DNA of 50,984 bases from Albimonas donghaensis (lineage in GTDB: Bacteria; Pseudomonadota; Alphaproteobacteria; Rhodobacterales; Rhodobacteraceae), in the NCBI RefSeq assembly GCF_900106695.1, contig NZ_FNMZ01000014.1, positions 1 to 50,984 of the forward strand. Reading direction: 5' to 3'. The notes below the pieces were generated by a model that had not been told where the DNA came from, searched no databases, and worked only from the letters and a program-made list of their open reading frames with translations. Of the stretch, positions 15,570-24,608 are shown piece after piece (the first letter of the stretch is position 1; each line of letters starts with the position of its first letter). Made by a program: the position numbers and the translations under genes.

Positions 15570-16550
15570 TCACTCCTCTCCCATCACCTTCACGCCCAGC
15601 ACCCCGCGGCGCCCGCCCTTGCGCCCCAGCTGCACCACGAGATCCACGCTTCGCCGCGAATAGTCCAGCAGCTCGGCGCGGGTCAGCGTGGTTCCCGCAC
15701 GCAGGGCCATCCCGGCGAGGCGCTCCAGCGCGAGGTCCGGCGTGTCGGCATGGATCGTGGTGAGCGAGCCCGGATGTCCGGTGTTGATCGCTTCGAGGAA
15801 GTCGAAGGCCTCGGGGCCGCGCAACTCGCCGAGGATGATGCGGTCGGGCCGCATGCGCAGGGCGCTTTCGAGCAGCAGGGCGGGGGACCGGGGGCTGTCT
15901 CGGCGGCGCTCGGCGATCAGGGGGATGGCGTTGGGGTGGGGGAGGAGCAGCTCCCGCGCGTCCTCGATGGTCAGCAAGCGCTCGGCGGGATCGACCAGCG
16001 CGAGCAGCGCCCTCGCGAAGCTGGTTTTGCCGGAAGAGGTGCCGCCGGAGATCAGGATGTTGAGGCGTTCGGCGACGGCGCGCTGAAGGAGGGTCTGGAG
16101 CTCACCCGCTTCTGCGAGATCGCGCAGGGCGGCGAGGCGAGCGCCTCGCTCTGCGTCCGCGTCGCGGCTTGCTCCATCGAGGAACCTGAAGGCCGACAGC
16201 TCCGGTCGCGCCTCCCCGAAGGCGCGGAAGGAGAGCGCGGGGGCGCCCTCGACCGCGGGCGGGGCGGCGATCTGCAGGCGCAGCGGACGGCCGAAGGCGG
16301 TGAGGCGGCCCGAGCCTAGCGGATGCCGCTCGCCGAGCGCGTTGTTCGTGGCGCCGGCGAGATTGCGCGCCATGGCGGCCTGGCGCTGGGGAGGCAGGCT
16401 CAGGTCGAGCGGCTGCATATGGGCGGCGCCGTGCCGCTCGATCCAGGCGCCGCCGTCGGGGTTGATCGCGATCTCGGAGGTGGCGGGATCGGCGATGAAT
16501 TCGCGCAGGGGCGCGAGATCATGCTCGGCGAGGGTCGCGGGCGCGTTCAT
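15570..16550 (-). CDS. virB11: VirB11 secretion ATPase
   Basis: A 326-aa hexameric traffic ATPase of the VirB11/GspE family that sits at the base of the channel and powers pilus assembly and transfer. Walker A is ILISGGTSSGKTSFARALLAL, followed by Asp box LLTIEDARELLL, Walker B MRPDRIILGELRG and the His box TGHPGSLTTIHAD. The start ATG overlaps the virB10 stop (TGATG). It is the last gene of the virB operon; the CBASS operon begins beyond it. Confidence 0.93.
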   Translation of the reverse strand: MNAPATLAEHDLAPLREFIADPATSEIAINPDGGAWIERHGAAHMQPLDLSLPPQRQAAMARNLAGATNNALGERHPLGSGRLTAFGRPLRLQIAAPPAVEGAPALSFRAFGEARPELSAFRFLDGASRDADAERGARLAALRDLAEAGELQTLLQRAVAERLNILISGGTSSGKTSFARALLALVDPAERLLTIEDARELLLPHPNAIPLIAERRRDSPRSPALLLESALRMRPDRIILGELRGPEAFDFLEAINTGHPGSLTTIHADTPDLALERLAGMALRAGTTLTRAELLDYSRRSVDLVVQLGRKGGRRGVLGVKVMGEE

Positions 16551-17827
16551 CAGAACACGAGATCCCGATTCACGATGACGGAGATCCGCGCTCCTTGGTC
16601 GACATAAATCACCGGGGGCAGCCGCAGGTATTCGGCCATCACGTTCTGGGTCGTGCGGCGGGCGTCGTCGCCGACCTGCTCGGCGGCGTCCTGCGAGTTC
16701 GCGTCCGATCCTGCGGCAAGGTTCGGGGCGAGGCTGATCAGCGAGATCAGCGCGGCGGAGCCGAAGCGTTCGGCGAACCGCGTGTCGAGCTCGCCATCCT
16801 GGCCGGAGCGGCCGATCGCGTCGGCGCCGTAGCCGCCGAGCGCGACCGAGACGCCCTCGGGCGTGACCGCACGGCTCCAGGCGACCTGCGCGCGGGCTTG
16901 CGCGATGGAGACATCCGCATTGTAGCGCCCGATCAGCCGCGTTCCCTTGGGCAGCAGCACCGCCGAGCCGTCCCAGGACCAGACGTCCTGCGAGATCGCG
17001 GCGCGCACGATCCCGGGCAGCTCGGTGCTGATCGCGGTTTCCAGCACCGCGTCGAGCGAGGTTCCCTGCACGATGGTCCGCGCCGGATCGCCGATGGCGC
17101 CCGCCTGCGCGATGTCATGGGTGGCGATGGAGGCGGCCTCCATGAAGCGTTCCTTGCCGGACAGGCGGCGCGAGGGGCCGGGGGCGGCGCCCGAAGCAGC
17201 CAGGGTTCCGGCATCGAGAACGATGCCATCCGAGGCGACCTGCGCCTCCTGCAGGGCGCGACGGCGGGCGCGTTCCTCGGCGTCGCGGCGCGCGGTTTCG
17301 GGGTCCGTGGCCGAAGCGGGTTCGCCCGAGGCCTGCGCGGCGAGAGCTGCGCGGTGGCGCTCCTCCATCAGAACGCGCTCACGGTCGAACTGGGCGCGCA
17401 GGGCCTCTGCCTGGTCGTCAAGCAGGGCGCGGATTTCGCCCGCACGGGCGGCGTCGGCGCGGCGCATTGCGGCGAGCTCGGCCTCGAGCGCGGCGAGGCG
17501 GGGGTCTTCGCGCGTAGGCTCTTCCCGCTCTTGCGGCGGAGGCGGCGGAGCGATTTCCAGCGACGGCGGGTCCGGCTCGGCCTGCCGGGGCAGGGTGATT
17601 TCGGTGGAGATGCCGGGCGCGTCATAGCCAGCCTCCTGCATCTCCTCGGCCGAGGAGGTGCGGGCGAAGAACGCGGTGACCTGCTCGGGCGCGAGCAGCA
17701 GCGCGCCGACCCCGGCGAGCAGGGCTGCCAGCGCCGCGCCGCCGAGCAGGCGACCCGGAGCGCGGCGGGGGCCGCCTTCCATCGCCTCGCGGCGGGCGGA
17801 GAGAAGGGTGTCGCGATCCTCGCTCAT
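16550..17827 (-). CDS. virB10: VirB10 channel protein
   Basis: A 425-aa inner-membrane-anchored protein that spans the envelope and links ATPases to the outer-membrane pore. A single membrane helix (about residues 25-45: LLGGAALAALLAGVGALLLA) is followed by a Pro/Glu-rich periplasmic linker with coiled-coil tendency, and a C-terminal beta-barrel domain with QGTSLDAVLETAISTELPG, SWDGSAVLLPKGTRLIGRYN and a C terminus typical of VirB10/TrbI. The start MSEDRDTLLSARREA is chosen because it overlaps the virB9 stop by four bases. Confidence 0.92.
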   Translation of the reverse strand: MSEDRDTLLSARREAMEGGPRRAPGRLLGGAALAALLAGVGALLLAPEQVTAFFARTSSAEEMQEAGYDAPGISTEITLPRQAEPDPPSLEIAPPPPPQEREEPTREDPRLAALEAELAAMRRADAARAGEIRALLDDQAEALRAQFDRERVLMEERHRAALAAQASGEPASATDPETARRDAEERARRRALQEAQVASDGIVLDAGTLAASGAAPGPSRRLSGKERFMEAASIATHDIAQAGAIGDPARTIVQGTSLDAVLETAISTELPGIVRAAISQDVWSWDGSAVLLPKGTRLIGRYNADVSIAQARAQVAWSRAVTPEGVSVALGGYGADAIGRSGQDGELDTRFAERFGSAALISLISLAPNLAAGSDANSQDAAEQVGDDARRTTQNVMAEYLRLPPVIYVDQGARISVIVNRDLVF

Positions 17828-18564
17828 CGCTCGGGCGCCTCGCGGCGCGAGGCAGGGGCGGCGACGGGGCCGAGCGCGGCGCCATGGGCGATGGCGGCGG
17901 CTTCCTCCCCATAGCGCAGGGTCCAGCGGGCGGAGACGCGGTCGGCGGTGAAGCCGTCTGCGTTCTGGACGGTGTTGACCAGGGCTTCTTCGCCCGCGGC
18001 GTCCACCGCGAAGAGCGCCGGGCGCGGGGCGTGCCGGGGCAGGCGGAAGGTCGTTTTCACCCCGTCGTCGAACACGGCGAGCGGCCTCAAGGCGGCGTCT
18101 CCCGCCCAGTGGTAGTCCCGGTCCTTCGGGCGCGAAGCGGCAAGCGCGGCGGCGCGAGCCTCGGCGGCCTCTTCCTCGGGATAGGTGAAGCTGACGCGAT
18201 AGGCGTGGTGGCGCGATCCGGCTTTCAGCCAGCGGGCCCGCAGCTCGAACACATAGGACCGTCGGTCGGTGATGACGTTCATGTTGCTCGCCGCCCCCGC
18301 GATCAGAGGTTTGATGGCGAGCACGTCGCCGCGCTGCAGCCGCACGATCTGCCACGACGCGCTGTCGCCGACTGAGACCGACTGGATCGCCTCGCCGGGC
18401 GCGAAGCGGATATGGGTGATGAACTTCATCGCGAGGTCCAGCCGGAACACCTCGTCCGGGTCATAGGCGAGGCTGCGGATGCGCGGATCCGGCCCGACCG
18501 GACGCGGAGCGACCTCGGCGATGACGGGCGAGGCGATCAGGGCGGCGAGGAGCAGGATTCGCAT
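17824..18564 (-). CDS. virB9: VirB9 outer-membrane channel protein
   Basis: A 246-aa secreted protein with a cleavable signal peptide (MRILLLAALIASPVIAE). It carries VirB9/TrbG blocks: RIRSLAYDPDEVFRLDL, THIRFAPGEAIQSVSVGD, DVLAIKPLIAGAASNMNVITDRR, and near the C terminus VFDDGVKTTFRLP. It forms the outer-membrane core ring with VirB7 and VirB10. It abuts virB8 with no gap. Confidence 0.92.
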   Translation of the reverse strand: MRILLLAALIASPVIAEVAPRPVGPDPRIRSLAYDPDEVFRLDLAMKFITHIRFAPGEAIQSVSVGDSASWQIVRLQRGDVLAIKPLIAGAASNMNVITDRRSYVFELRARWLKAGSRHHAYRVSFTYPEEEAAEARAAALAASRPKDRDYHWAGDAALRPLAVFDDGVKTTFRLPRHAPRPALFAVDAAGEEALVNTVQNADGFTADRVSARWTLRYGEEAAAIAHGAALGPVAAPASRREAPER

Positions 18565-19239
18565 TCAGCCCTCCCTCGGACGCAGGGTCTCGGCGTCGAC
18601 CCGGTAACGGGTGACGGTGAAGCCGAGCGGGTTGGCCCAGACCTGCTCCAGCGTTCGCTCGACGCGGGGACGGAAAGCGAAGCCGATCGTGGCCACGAAG
18701 TCGCGCTCCACCGGCTGGATCCCGGGCTTTTCAAGACGGCGGACGAAGCGGACCTGGGCTGCATCCTCGCTCAGGATCGAGACCGCGCGCACGCGGACCG
18801 AGATCCGCGTCTCGGCGCCATAGAGGTTCGGCGGATAGTTTTCCGCCGCGGCGGTCCAGAGGGCGCGAAGCGAGACGTCGGCCTGGCCTTCGGAGAGGCC
18901 CGCGACCATGGGAATGCGCTCGGCATTGTCCGCGGGATCGTAGGTCTCGCGGGAGGCGACGTAGCGGACCAGTTCCGCCTCGCGCACAGCGTTGCGCTCG
19001 GCGAGAGAGCCTGGGCGGGTGGAGACGACGAGCTCGCTCTCGCCGGTGCTGCGGTCGACCATCACCACATAGGGGCGGATTTCCTTCAGCGGCAGGGCCA
19101 TGGCGAGGGCGAGCGAGGCGCCCAAGGCCGTCAGCAGCGAGACCCCCGCCACGCCCCAGGCGATGGAGCGCTGTCGGCGCAGGGAGAAGAACAGCTCGGT
19201 TTCAAATGCGAGCGCGGTCGAAGCGGGGGAGGGCGGCAT
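18565..19239 (-). CDS. virB8: VirB8 inner-membrane scaffold
   Basis: A 224-aa bitopic protein. One membrane helix at about residues 28-50 (AWGVAGVSLLTALGASLALAMALPL) is followed by the periplasmic VirB8/TrbF domain with IRPYVVMVDRSTGE, ELVRYVASRETYD and a conserved C-terminal strand region NPLGFTVTRYRVD. VirB8 is a nucleation factor for channel assembly. Sixty-six non-coding bases separate it from virB6. Confidence 0.9.
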   Translation of the reverse strand: MPPSPASTALAFETELFFSLRRQRSIAWGVAGVSLLTALGASLALAMALPLKEIRPYVVMVDRSTGESELVVSTRPGSLAERNAVREAELVRYVASRETYDPADNAERIPMVAGLSEGQADVSLRALWTAAAENYPPNLYGAETRISVRVRAVSILSEDAAQVRFVRRLEKPGIQPVERDFVATIGFAFRPRVERTLEQVWANPLGFTVTRYRVDAETLRPREG

Positions 19240-19305
19240 GGGGACTCCGTCGCGGAGCGCGGCGCCATGGTCGCCGCGGCTGATCGGGTGAATGGGGCGG
19301 GAGGG

Positions 19306-20451
19306 TCAGGAGCGGTCGGTGACGACCGGGCCTGACCGGCGGGCGTCGCGCGCCTCGCCGCGGGACTTCGCGGCGCTGTAGACGCCCGCGCGCCCGGCCT
19401 GGCGGGTGGCCGAGCCCGGCGCGAGCTGGCCGCGCTCTGCCTCGCGCTCGCTGAAGGCGCGGGAGCGTTCCTCGCGAATCTTCGCGTTGCGCTCCCAGTC
19501 GCGATAGAGGCTCTGGATGCGGCTCGCGCCCGGATCGGGGGTGCGGGCGGCCCCCAGCGCCGAGGTCACGGCGGCGGAGACCGGTCGGGCACGCTCCTGC
19601 CCCGCGGAGGCCGCAGAGGCGCCGCCGCGCGCGGCGCGCGCCGCCATGCCGGGCCCGTCCGCGGTGGCGACGATGGAGCCTGCGAGCCCATTCACCAGCG
19701 TCGGCACCTGGATCATCAGGAAAATCGCGGCGACCCCGACGATGATGAAGCCGGCGGCCTCGCTCAGCTCGGCCGCGCCGCCCGCTTCGTCGATCATCTC
19801 CTGCCCGATGCCGACGATCGCGCCCATGACGCCCGCCAGCACGAGCGGGATCAGGGCGAAGCCGATGGCGAACTTGGCCCAGGCCTCGAACAGGTTGGAG
19901 GTCGCTTTGAACATCAGCGCGGTCAGGAAGACCGGCGCGAAGGAGACGGCCATCGCCAGCCCCACTTTGCCGAGCGCGGCGACGATGATCGCCACGCAGG
20001 CCATGAGCGCCCCGATCAGCCAAACTGCGAAGGACATCAGCGAGATCGAGTAGAAGGCGCTCTCGTCCGCGAGAACTTCCGAGAAGTCGAAGAGCTCGGT
20101 GATCATCTCGTCGAGGGCGACGTTGAGGTTCGGCGCGCCGGTTGCACCGAGCAGCTCGGCGCCGATCGCCCCCGGCGTGTTGGTGAGGATGTCGTAGAAG
20201 GGCTGGAACTGCGCCCAGCTTGTCGCGACCGCGGTGATGGCGACGTAGCGGACCGACCATTTGAGGTAGTCGGCCATCCGCACTGGCGCGAACTGCAGCG
20301 CGGCGTTCGCGCCGATGAAGCAGATGCCGACCACGCCCATGGCCTGCAGCATGGTCGCGACCTCGCCGCCGAACGTGGCGAAGACGCCTTCTGCGTAGCC
20401 CGCGATCTTCTCGTCGATCTTGTCGAGCGTGTCCTGGATGAATGTCGCCAC
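19306..20451 (-). CDS. virB6: VirB6/TrbL polytopic membrane protein
   Basis: A 381-aa protein with about six hydrophobic segments in the first 265 residues (for example VGICFIGANAALQFA, FAVWLIGALMACVAIIVAAL, ALIPLVLAGVMGAIVGIGQ, AAGFIIVGVAAIFLMIQVP) and a basic, Ala/Arg-rich soluble tail. This topology is typical of VirB6/TrbL, the inner-membrane pore element in contact with the passing DNA. Confidence 0.88.
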   Translation of the reverse strand: MATFIQDTLDKIDEKIAGYAEGVFATFGGEVATMLQAMGVVGICFIGANAALQFAPVRMADYLKWSVRYVAITAVATSWAQFQPFYDILTNTPGAIGAELLGATGAPNLNVALDEMITELFDFSEVLADESAFYSISLMSFAVWLIGALMACVAIIVAALGKVGLAMAVSFAPVFLTALMFKATSNLFEAWAKFAIGFALIPLVLAGVMGAIVGIGQEMIDEAGGAAELSEAAGFIIVGVAAIFLMIQVPTLVNGLAGSIVATADGPGMAARAARGGASAASAGQERARPVSAAVTSALGAARTPDPGASRIQSLYRDWERNAKIREERSRAFSEREAERGQLAPGSATRQAGRAGVYSAAKSRGEARDARRSGPVVTDRS

Positions 20452-20483
20452 CGAGCAGCTCCTTTGATCTTGTCTGCTCGTAC

Positions 20484-20903
20484 TCAGCGCCCGCGCGTGA
20501 TCGCGCCGACGCTGCCGCAGAACTTGATCGCGTCCCGGAACCCGTCGTTCTCAGCCTGCAACGCGAGAAGATGCGGGCGCAGAGCGCCTGCAGAGAGGCC
20601 GTGGAGGTCCTCCGGCACCATCGCCGCGATGGCGTTCCAGTCCCTGCGTCCCTTGAGGCAGGAGATCTCGTAGGGTTCTCCCGCAGCGAAGGCCTCGCAC
20701 TGGGCGCGGACATAAGCGGCATCCCAGCGGACTCGATACTCCTGCAGGATCGAACGCATGCCGGGATTGTCGGCGCGGGTCTGCAGCTCGCTTTCGTCGA
20801 CGCTGCTGGAATAGCTGCACCCGAAGGACCGCTTCTCCTCCGCCGCAGCAATGCCAGCCGCCGCTGCCAGCGCGGCCGCCAGGATCATCGTCTTGCGCAT
20901 CAT
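20484..20903 (-). CDS. Secreted protein of unknown function in the virB operon
   Basis: A 139-aa protein with a signal peptide (MMRKTMILAAALAAAAGIAAA) and three cysteines in the mature part (in SFGCSY, RAQCEAF and ISCLKG) plus one near the end (KFCGS). I recognise no domain. It starts eight bases after the virB5 stop with AGGAG in front, and lies between virB5 and virB6, where other systems may place VirB7 or small accessory proteins. A periplasmic helper of the channel is likely from position only. Confidence 0.75.
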   Translation of the reverse strand: MMRKTMILAAALAAAAGIAAAEEKRSFGCSYSSSVDESELQTRADNPGMRSILQEYRVRWDAAYVRAQCEAFAAGEPYEISCLKGRRDWNAIAAMVPEDLHGLSAGALRPHLLALQAENDGFRDAIKFCGSVGAITRGR

Positions 20904-20911
20904 GCTTCTCC

Positions 20912-21616
20912 TCACTCTTCCCGGCCGACGCCCTGCAGGAACCGGCGCTGCGCCGCGCGGTCCCGGGCGGAGGCCGCCGCTTCCGTTCCCGCCGACCCGG
21001 CGGCGGCGGCCTGCACGCGAATGCTCTCCGAGAGCAGCACCGCCACCTCCGCCAGGATCCGGCTGTTGAGATCGACGCTCGCCTTCAGGTCCGTCGTCGT
21101 CCCGATCGCGGCGATCATGTCGCCGACCCGCTCCATCGCCGCATTGGCGCGGCGGTAGCCCTCCTCGGCGGTCGCGACCGCCGCCATGCCCGCCCCCGCC
21201 TGCACCGCGAGCGCGCGGTCCTGCCCTTCCTCCGAACCGCGGAAGGCGGCGAGGGCGCCGAGGTCGAGTTCTTCGCGCAGTTCCGCGACGCGGTCGGACA
21301 GGTCCGCCCCGGCGCCCGGCAGCGCGCTTCCTTCGATGGCCGATGTCACGATCCCGTCGAGACTCTCGGCGGCCTCGCGCGCGGCGATGTCGGCGGCGCC
21401 GTTCAGCAGCGTGCCGAGGGCGCGGGGGCCGGTCAGGACCTCGAGTTGGCGCTGCATCTCCTCGATCTGGCGCAGCTCGGCCTCGTAGGTCTGTTTGAGC
21501 TGCTCGATCTGCTGGACCCATTGCGCGAGGGCGGCGGAGTCCACCACCGGCACGCCTGCGGCCAGCGCGGGCGAGGCGGTCAGCAAGGCGGCGGAGACGA
21601 GAAACCGGCGGATCAT
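20912..21616 (-). CDS. virB5: VirB5-like minor pilin
   Basis: A 234-aa secreted protein: signal peptide MIRRFLVSAALLTASPALAAG followed by a long mainly helical body (QWVQQIEQLKQTYEAELRQIEEMQRQ and later VGDMIAAIGTTTDLKASVDLN), the pattern of VirB5/TrbJ proteins at the pilus tip. The ATG at 21616 overlaps the stop of the small lipoprotein gene by four bases, which decides the start. Confidence 0.85.
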   Translation of the reverse strand: MIRRFLVSAALLTASPALAAGVPVVDSAALAQWVQQIEQLKQTYEAELRQIEEMQRQLEVLTGPRALGTLLNGAADIAAREAAESLDGIVTSAIEGSALPGAGADLSDRVAELREELDLGALAAFRGSEEGQDRALAVQAGAGMAAVATAEEGYRRANAAMERVGDMIAAIGTTTDLKASVDLNSRILAEVAVLLSESIRVQAAAAGSAGTEAAASARDRAAQRRFLQGVGREE

Positions 21617-21738
21617 CGGGGCGCTCCGTTGTTGATCGGCTCCCACTCGCAGCGGGTCGCGGCGCAGGGCCAGGTCTTCGGCGCGGGATCCGCGCAGGCG
21701 GCGAGCAGCGCGAGCAGGAACAGGGCTATGAGGCGCAT
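21613..21738 (-). CDS. Small lipoprotein, VirB7-like
   Basis: A 41-aa lipoprotein: MRLIALFLLALLAACADPAP with a lipobox LLAAC, then a short mature part with two more cysteines (WPCAATRCEW). Size, lipobox and operon position match VirB7, the outer-membrane lipoprotein that anchors VirB9. The start coincides with the virB4 stop and its own stop overlaps the virB5 start by four bases, which is strong evidence for a real gene. Assignment as VirB7 is inference because these proteins share almost no sequence. Confidence 0.75.
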   Translation of the reverse strand: MRLIALFLLALLAACADPAPKTWPCAATRCEWEPINNGAPR

Positions 21739-24056
21739 CAGGCATCTCCTTCGCGGGCGGGCCCCCCGCCCAGCACCGCCAGCAGCGGACCGAGGGCGGC
21801 GAGGTCGAGATCCACCAGCGCGCCGCGATCGCCGGTGCGGATCGCGGCGAAGCGGCGGCCGCCGGGGCTTTGGGTCAGGAAGGCGGTCTCGGCGTCGCTC
21901 AGGCCGAGCGGGGCGAGCTCGGCCGCGGTGAACCGGCTGGACGGGAAAACCAGCGTCGCCGCGATGCTCTCGAGGATCGAGCCGCCGGCGCGGCTCTCGG
22001 CGACATGGGAAACGCGCTGGGTCAGCATGACGAGCGCGACGTTCTTCTTGCGCATCGTCAGCATCCAGTCCTTGAGACGCGCCTCGAAATACCCGTCGTC
22101 GAGCAGCTTCCACGCCTCGTCGAGCACGATCAGGGTCGGGCGGCCGTCCTCGACCATCCGCTCGACCAGGCGGAACGCATACGAGAGCCAGGCGGTGCGG
22201 ATGGCGGGGGCGTCGAAGATTTCGGTCAGGTCGACGCCGGAGATGTCGCTGGCGAGGTCGAGCGCATCCTCGCCCTCGCCAGCGAAGAGCCAGCCATGCT
22301 GACCGCCGGGGGCCCAGCGGCCCATGCGGGTGAAGAGGTCGCCGCCATCGTCGATGCCGCGCAGGGCGGCGCGGAAGTGGTCCGCCGTCTGCAGGGCAGG
22401 GGCGGTGTGGGCGTTGGCCTCGACGGTCTGCGTCAGCGCCTCACGCTGCTGGGCGGAGAGGGGCCCATCCTCACGCGAGAGCAGGGCTTCGAGCCAATCG
22501 GCGAGCCAGGCGCAGCCGTGCGCGTCGGTCTCGGTCGCGAACGGGTTGAAGCCGGTGGGGGCGCCCATGCGAATTGCGGCATAGGAGCCGCCCATGGCGC
22601 GAACCGGAGTCTCGAGCCCGCGGTCCTTGTCGAAGACGAGGATGCGCGGGGACAGCCTCTGCATCTGCGCCATGAGGAAAGCCATGGAGGCGGATTTGCC
22701 CGAGCCCGTCCGCCCGATCACCAGCGCATGGCCGACGGTACGGTCGCCCGGCGCGCCGGGGAGGTGGAAGCCGAAGCGGTATGCTTCATGGCTGAGGGTC
22801 GGCAGCACCGCGACTGGCGCGCCCCAGGGCGAGGCATCCGCTGAGGAACCGGGGCAGGGAGCGTGGAGCGCAGCGAGATCGGCGAAGTTGCCGGAGGAGA
22901 TCATCGAGGCCCGCGCCCTGAACCCGTAATTCCCCGGCGCCTGCGCGAAGTATGCCGCGCGGGCGCCGATGCTCTCGCGCACCGCACCGGCGCCCGCAGC
23001 CTGCACCGCGCCTCGGATCTGCGTGGCGATCTCGTCGAGCCGGGCGGGGCTTTCCGCGGTCGCCATGATCGAGAGATGGTGCAGGCCGAAGCCCGCGCGC
23101 CCCGAGGCGAGATCGTCCGCGGCCTCCTCCAGCTGCAGCGCCAGCGAGCGCGCCGCGTCATCGGCGGCGCGCATTTGGCGCAAGGTGCGCTGGATCCGGG
23201 CGAGCGCGTCATAGGGATTGATCGGGGTGTAGCTCTGGCTGAGCAGCGTATCCTCCGGCAGGTCCAGCCCCGCCAGCGCGCCAGGCGTTGTCTGGGCGGG
23301 ATAAGCCTTGAGCGTGATCATCGCGCCGAAGCGGGTCTCGGCGGCGTCGAGCCCGGGCAGGGTGAAGCCATCGCCCCGGAAATGCAGGTCCGAGGTCACG
23401 AGGCTGTCGGCAATGGTCGCGAGGCCGAGCGGGTGCACCCGCGGGCGCCACGCGCCGGAGACGGTCGCGCCCAGCATCCCGAGCCATTCCGGGCTCTCGC
23501 GCGTCAGACGGCGCGGCCCCGCTGCTGAGAGGACGGCCTGCATGTGGCCCATGATCTCGTCGAGCCGGGCGATACGTTTGGCCAGGGCCGCGCGCTGCGC
23601 CGGGACGCCGCCGCCGGTCAGCCGGGCGCGCAGGCCCGCCGCCTTCCCCGGGCGCAGCAGGACCGAGACCATCATGCGGCGGCGGCGCAGGCCCAGGCTG
23701 CGAAGGTGCGCACGCCAGGCGGCGTCCAGTTCGGCCGCGAAGCCATCGTCGGACACCGCGGGAACCTCCGGCGTCTTGGGATGCGAGAGCCGGTGGATGT
23801 AGAGCGCGGCATCCGGCGGCAACTCTGCCGCGCAACGGCTCATGGCCTCCGACAGGTCCGCGATGGCCGCGTGCTCGGCAGTGAGCGGGTCGAGCCCCTC
23901 GACGAGGAACGAGCCCATCACATCGCCGTCGCGCAGGAGGATCACGTCCTTCCGAGCGAAGCAGAGCCAAGGCAGAAAGCCGGACAGCGCCTGCTCGCGC
24001 GCCGCCCCGGGCGGGGCGACCGCCCGCAGCCCGAGGGTGGACCTCAGATCAAGCAT
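21738..24056 (-). CDS. virB4: VirB4 transfer ATPase
   Basis: A 772-aa ATPase, the largest and most conserved channel component. The N-terminal CagE/VirB4 domain is followed by Walker A HALVIGRTGSGKSASMAFL at about residue 440 and Walker B PTLIVLDEAWKLLDD with the downstream block MRKKNVALVMLTQRVSHV. VirB4 drives pilin extraction and substrate transfer. It overlaps the virB3 stop by eight bases. Confidence 0.94.
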   Translation of the reverse strand: MLDLRSTLGLRAVAPPGAAREQALSGFLPWLCFARKDVILLRDGDVMGSFLVEGLDPLTAEHAAIADLSEAMSRCAAELPPDAALYIHRLSHPKTPEVPAVSDDGFAAELDAAWRAHLRSLGLRRRRMMVSVLLRPGKAAGLRARLTGGGVPAQRAALAKRIARLDEIMGHMQAVLSAAGPRRLTRESPEWLGMLGATVSGAWRPRVHPLGLATIADSLVTSDLHFRGDGFTLPGLDAAETRFGAMITLKAYPAQTTPGALAGLDLPEDTLLSQSYTPINPYDALARIQRTLRQMRAADDAARSLALQLEEAADDLASGRAGFGLHHLSIMATAESPARLDEIATQIRGAVQAAGAGAVRESIGARAAYFAQAPGNYGFRARASMISSGNFADLAALHAPCPGSSADASPWGAPVAVLPTLSHEAYRFGFHLPGAPGDRTVGHALVIGRTGSGKSASMAFLMAQMQRLSPRILVFDKDRGLETPVRAMGGSYAAIRMGAPTGFNPFATETDAHGCAWLADWLEALLSREDGPLSAQQREALTQTVEANAHTAPALQTADHFRAALRGIDDGGDLFTRMGRWAPGGQHGWLFAGEGEDALDLASDISGVDLTEIFDAPAIRTAWLSYAFRLVERMVEDGRPTLIVLDEAWKLLDDGYFEARLKDWMLTMRKKNVALVMLTQRVSHVAESRAGGSILESIAATLVFPSSRFTAAELAPLGLSDAETAFLTQSPGGRRFAAIRTGDRGALVDLDLAALGPLLAVLGGGPAREGDA

Positions 24057-24327
24057 GGTAGGCGAAACCCTCGCCGCGGAACCAGCCGGGGGTCGGGGGC
24101 GTGCGGCGCAGGGCGGTGAACACCACGTCGCCGATCCGCGGATCCCAGGCGGCGAGCGCGCGCAGCACGGCGTAGCTCAGCGCCGCGCTGGCGCCGAACC
24201 AGAGGAACGACAGGGTGGCGATGAAGCCTCCAACCGAGACCCCGGTCAGCAGCACCAGATAGCCCATCGGCAGGCCTGCGACGCTGACCGGCCGGGTCAG
24301 CGCCTGGAAGCAGGGCCGCGCGCTCAT
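24049..24327 (-). CDS. virB3: VirB3 inner-membrane protein
   Basis: A 92-aa protein with a short basic start (FQALTRPVSVAGLPMGY) and a hydrophobic stretch at about residues 22-58, as in VirB3/TrbD. It is a small partner of VirB4 in pilus assembly. The ATG at 24327 overlaps the virB2 stop by four bases. Confidence 0.88.
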   Translation of the reverse strand: MSARPCFQALTRPVSVAGLPMGYLVLLTGVSVGGFIATLSFLWFGASAALSYAVLRALAAWDPRIGDVVFTALRRTPPTPGWFRGEGFAYHA

Positions 24328-24608
24328 GCGTAGCCCGAGAGGATCGTGCCTGCGCCGAAGATGATAGCGAGCCCGACCACGACGGACACGGCCGAGATCC
24401 AGTTCATGCGGCCAGTCGCGAACATCACGCCGACCACGGCGAGCGCCACGAGGCCGATCGCGCGCCCAAGCTCTCCGGTCAGCGTGTCGCCGATGGTGGT
24501 GAACATGTTGGTGATGGGCGAGAGCTCCTGCGCCATAGCCGCGGTGGCGACGAAGGAGAGCGCGGCCGAGAGGCCGAGAGCGCGCAGCGCGCGGGTCAGA
24601 ATTCCCAT
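24324..24608 (-). CDS. virB2: VirB2 major pilin
   Basis: A 94-aa prepilin with a long signal sequence ending near AMAQ (residues 23-26) and two hydrophobic helices joined by a short polar loop ([43 protein letters not shown]). This is the VirB2/TrbC pilin pattern. It lies between virB1 and virB3. Confidence 0.9.
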   Translation of the reverse strand: MGILTRALRALGLSAALSFVATAAMAQELSPITNMFTTIGDTLTGELGRAIGLVALAVVGVMFATGRMNWISAVSVVVGLAIIFGAGTILSGYA

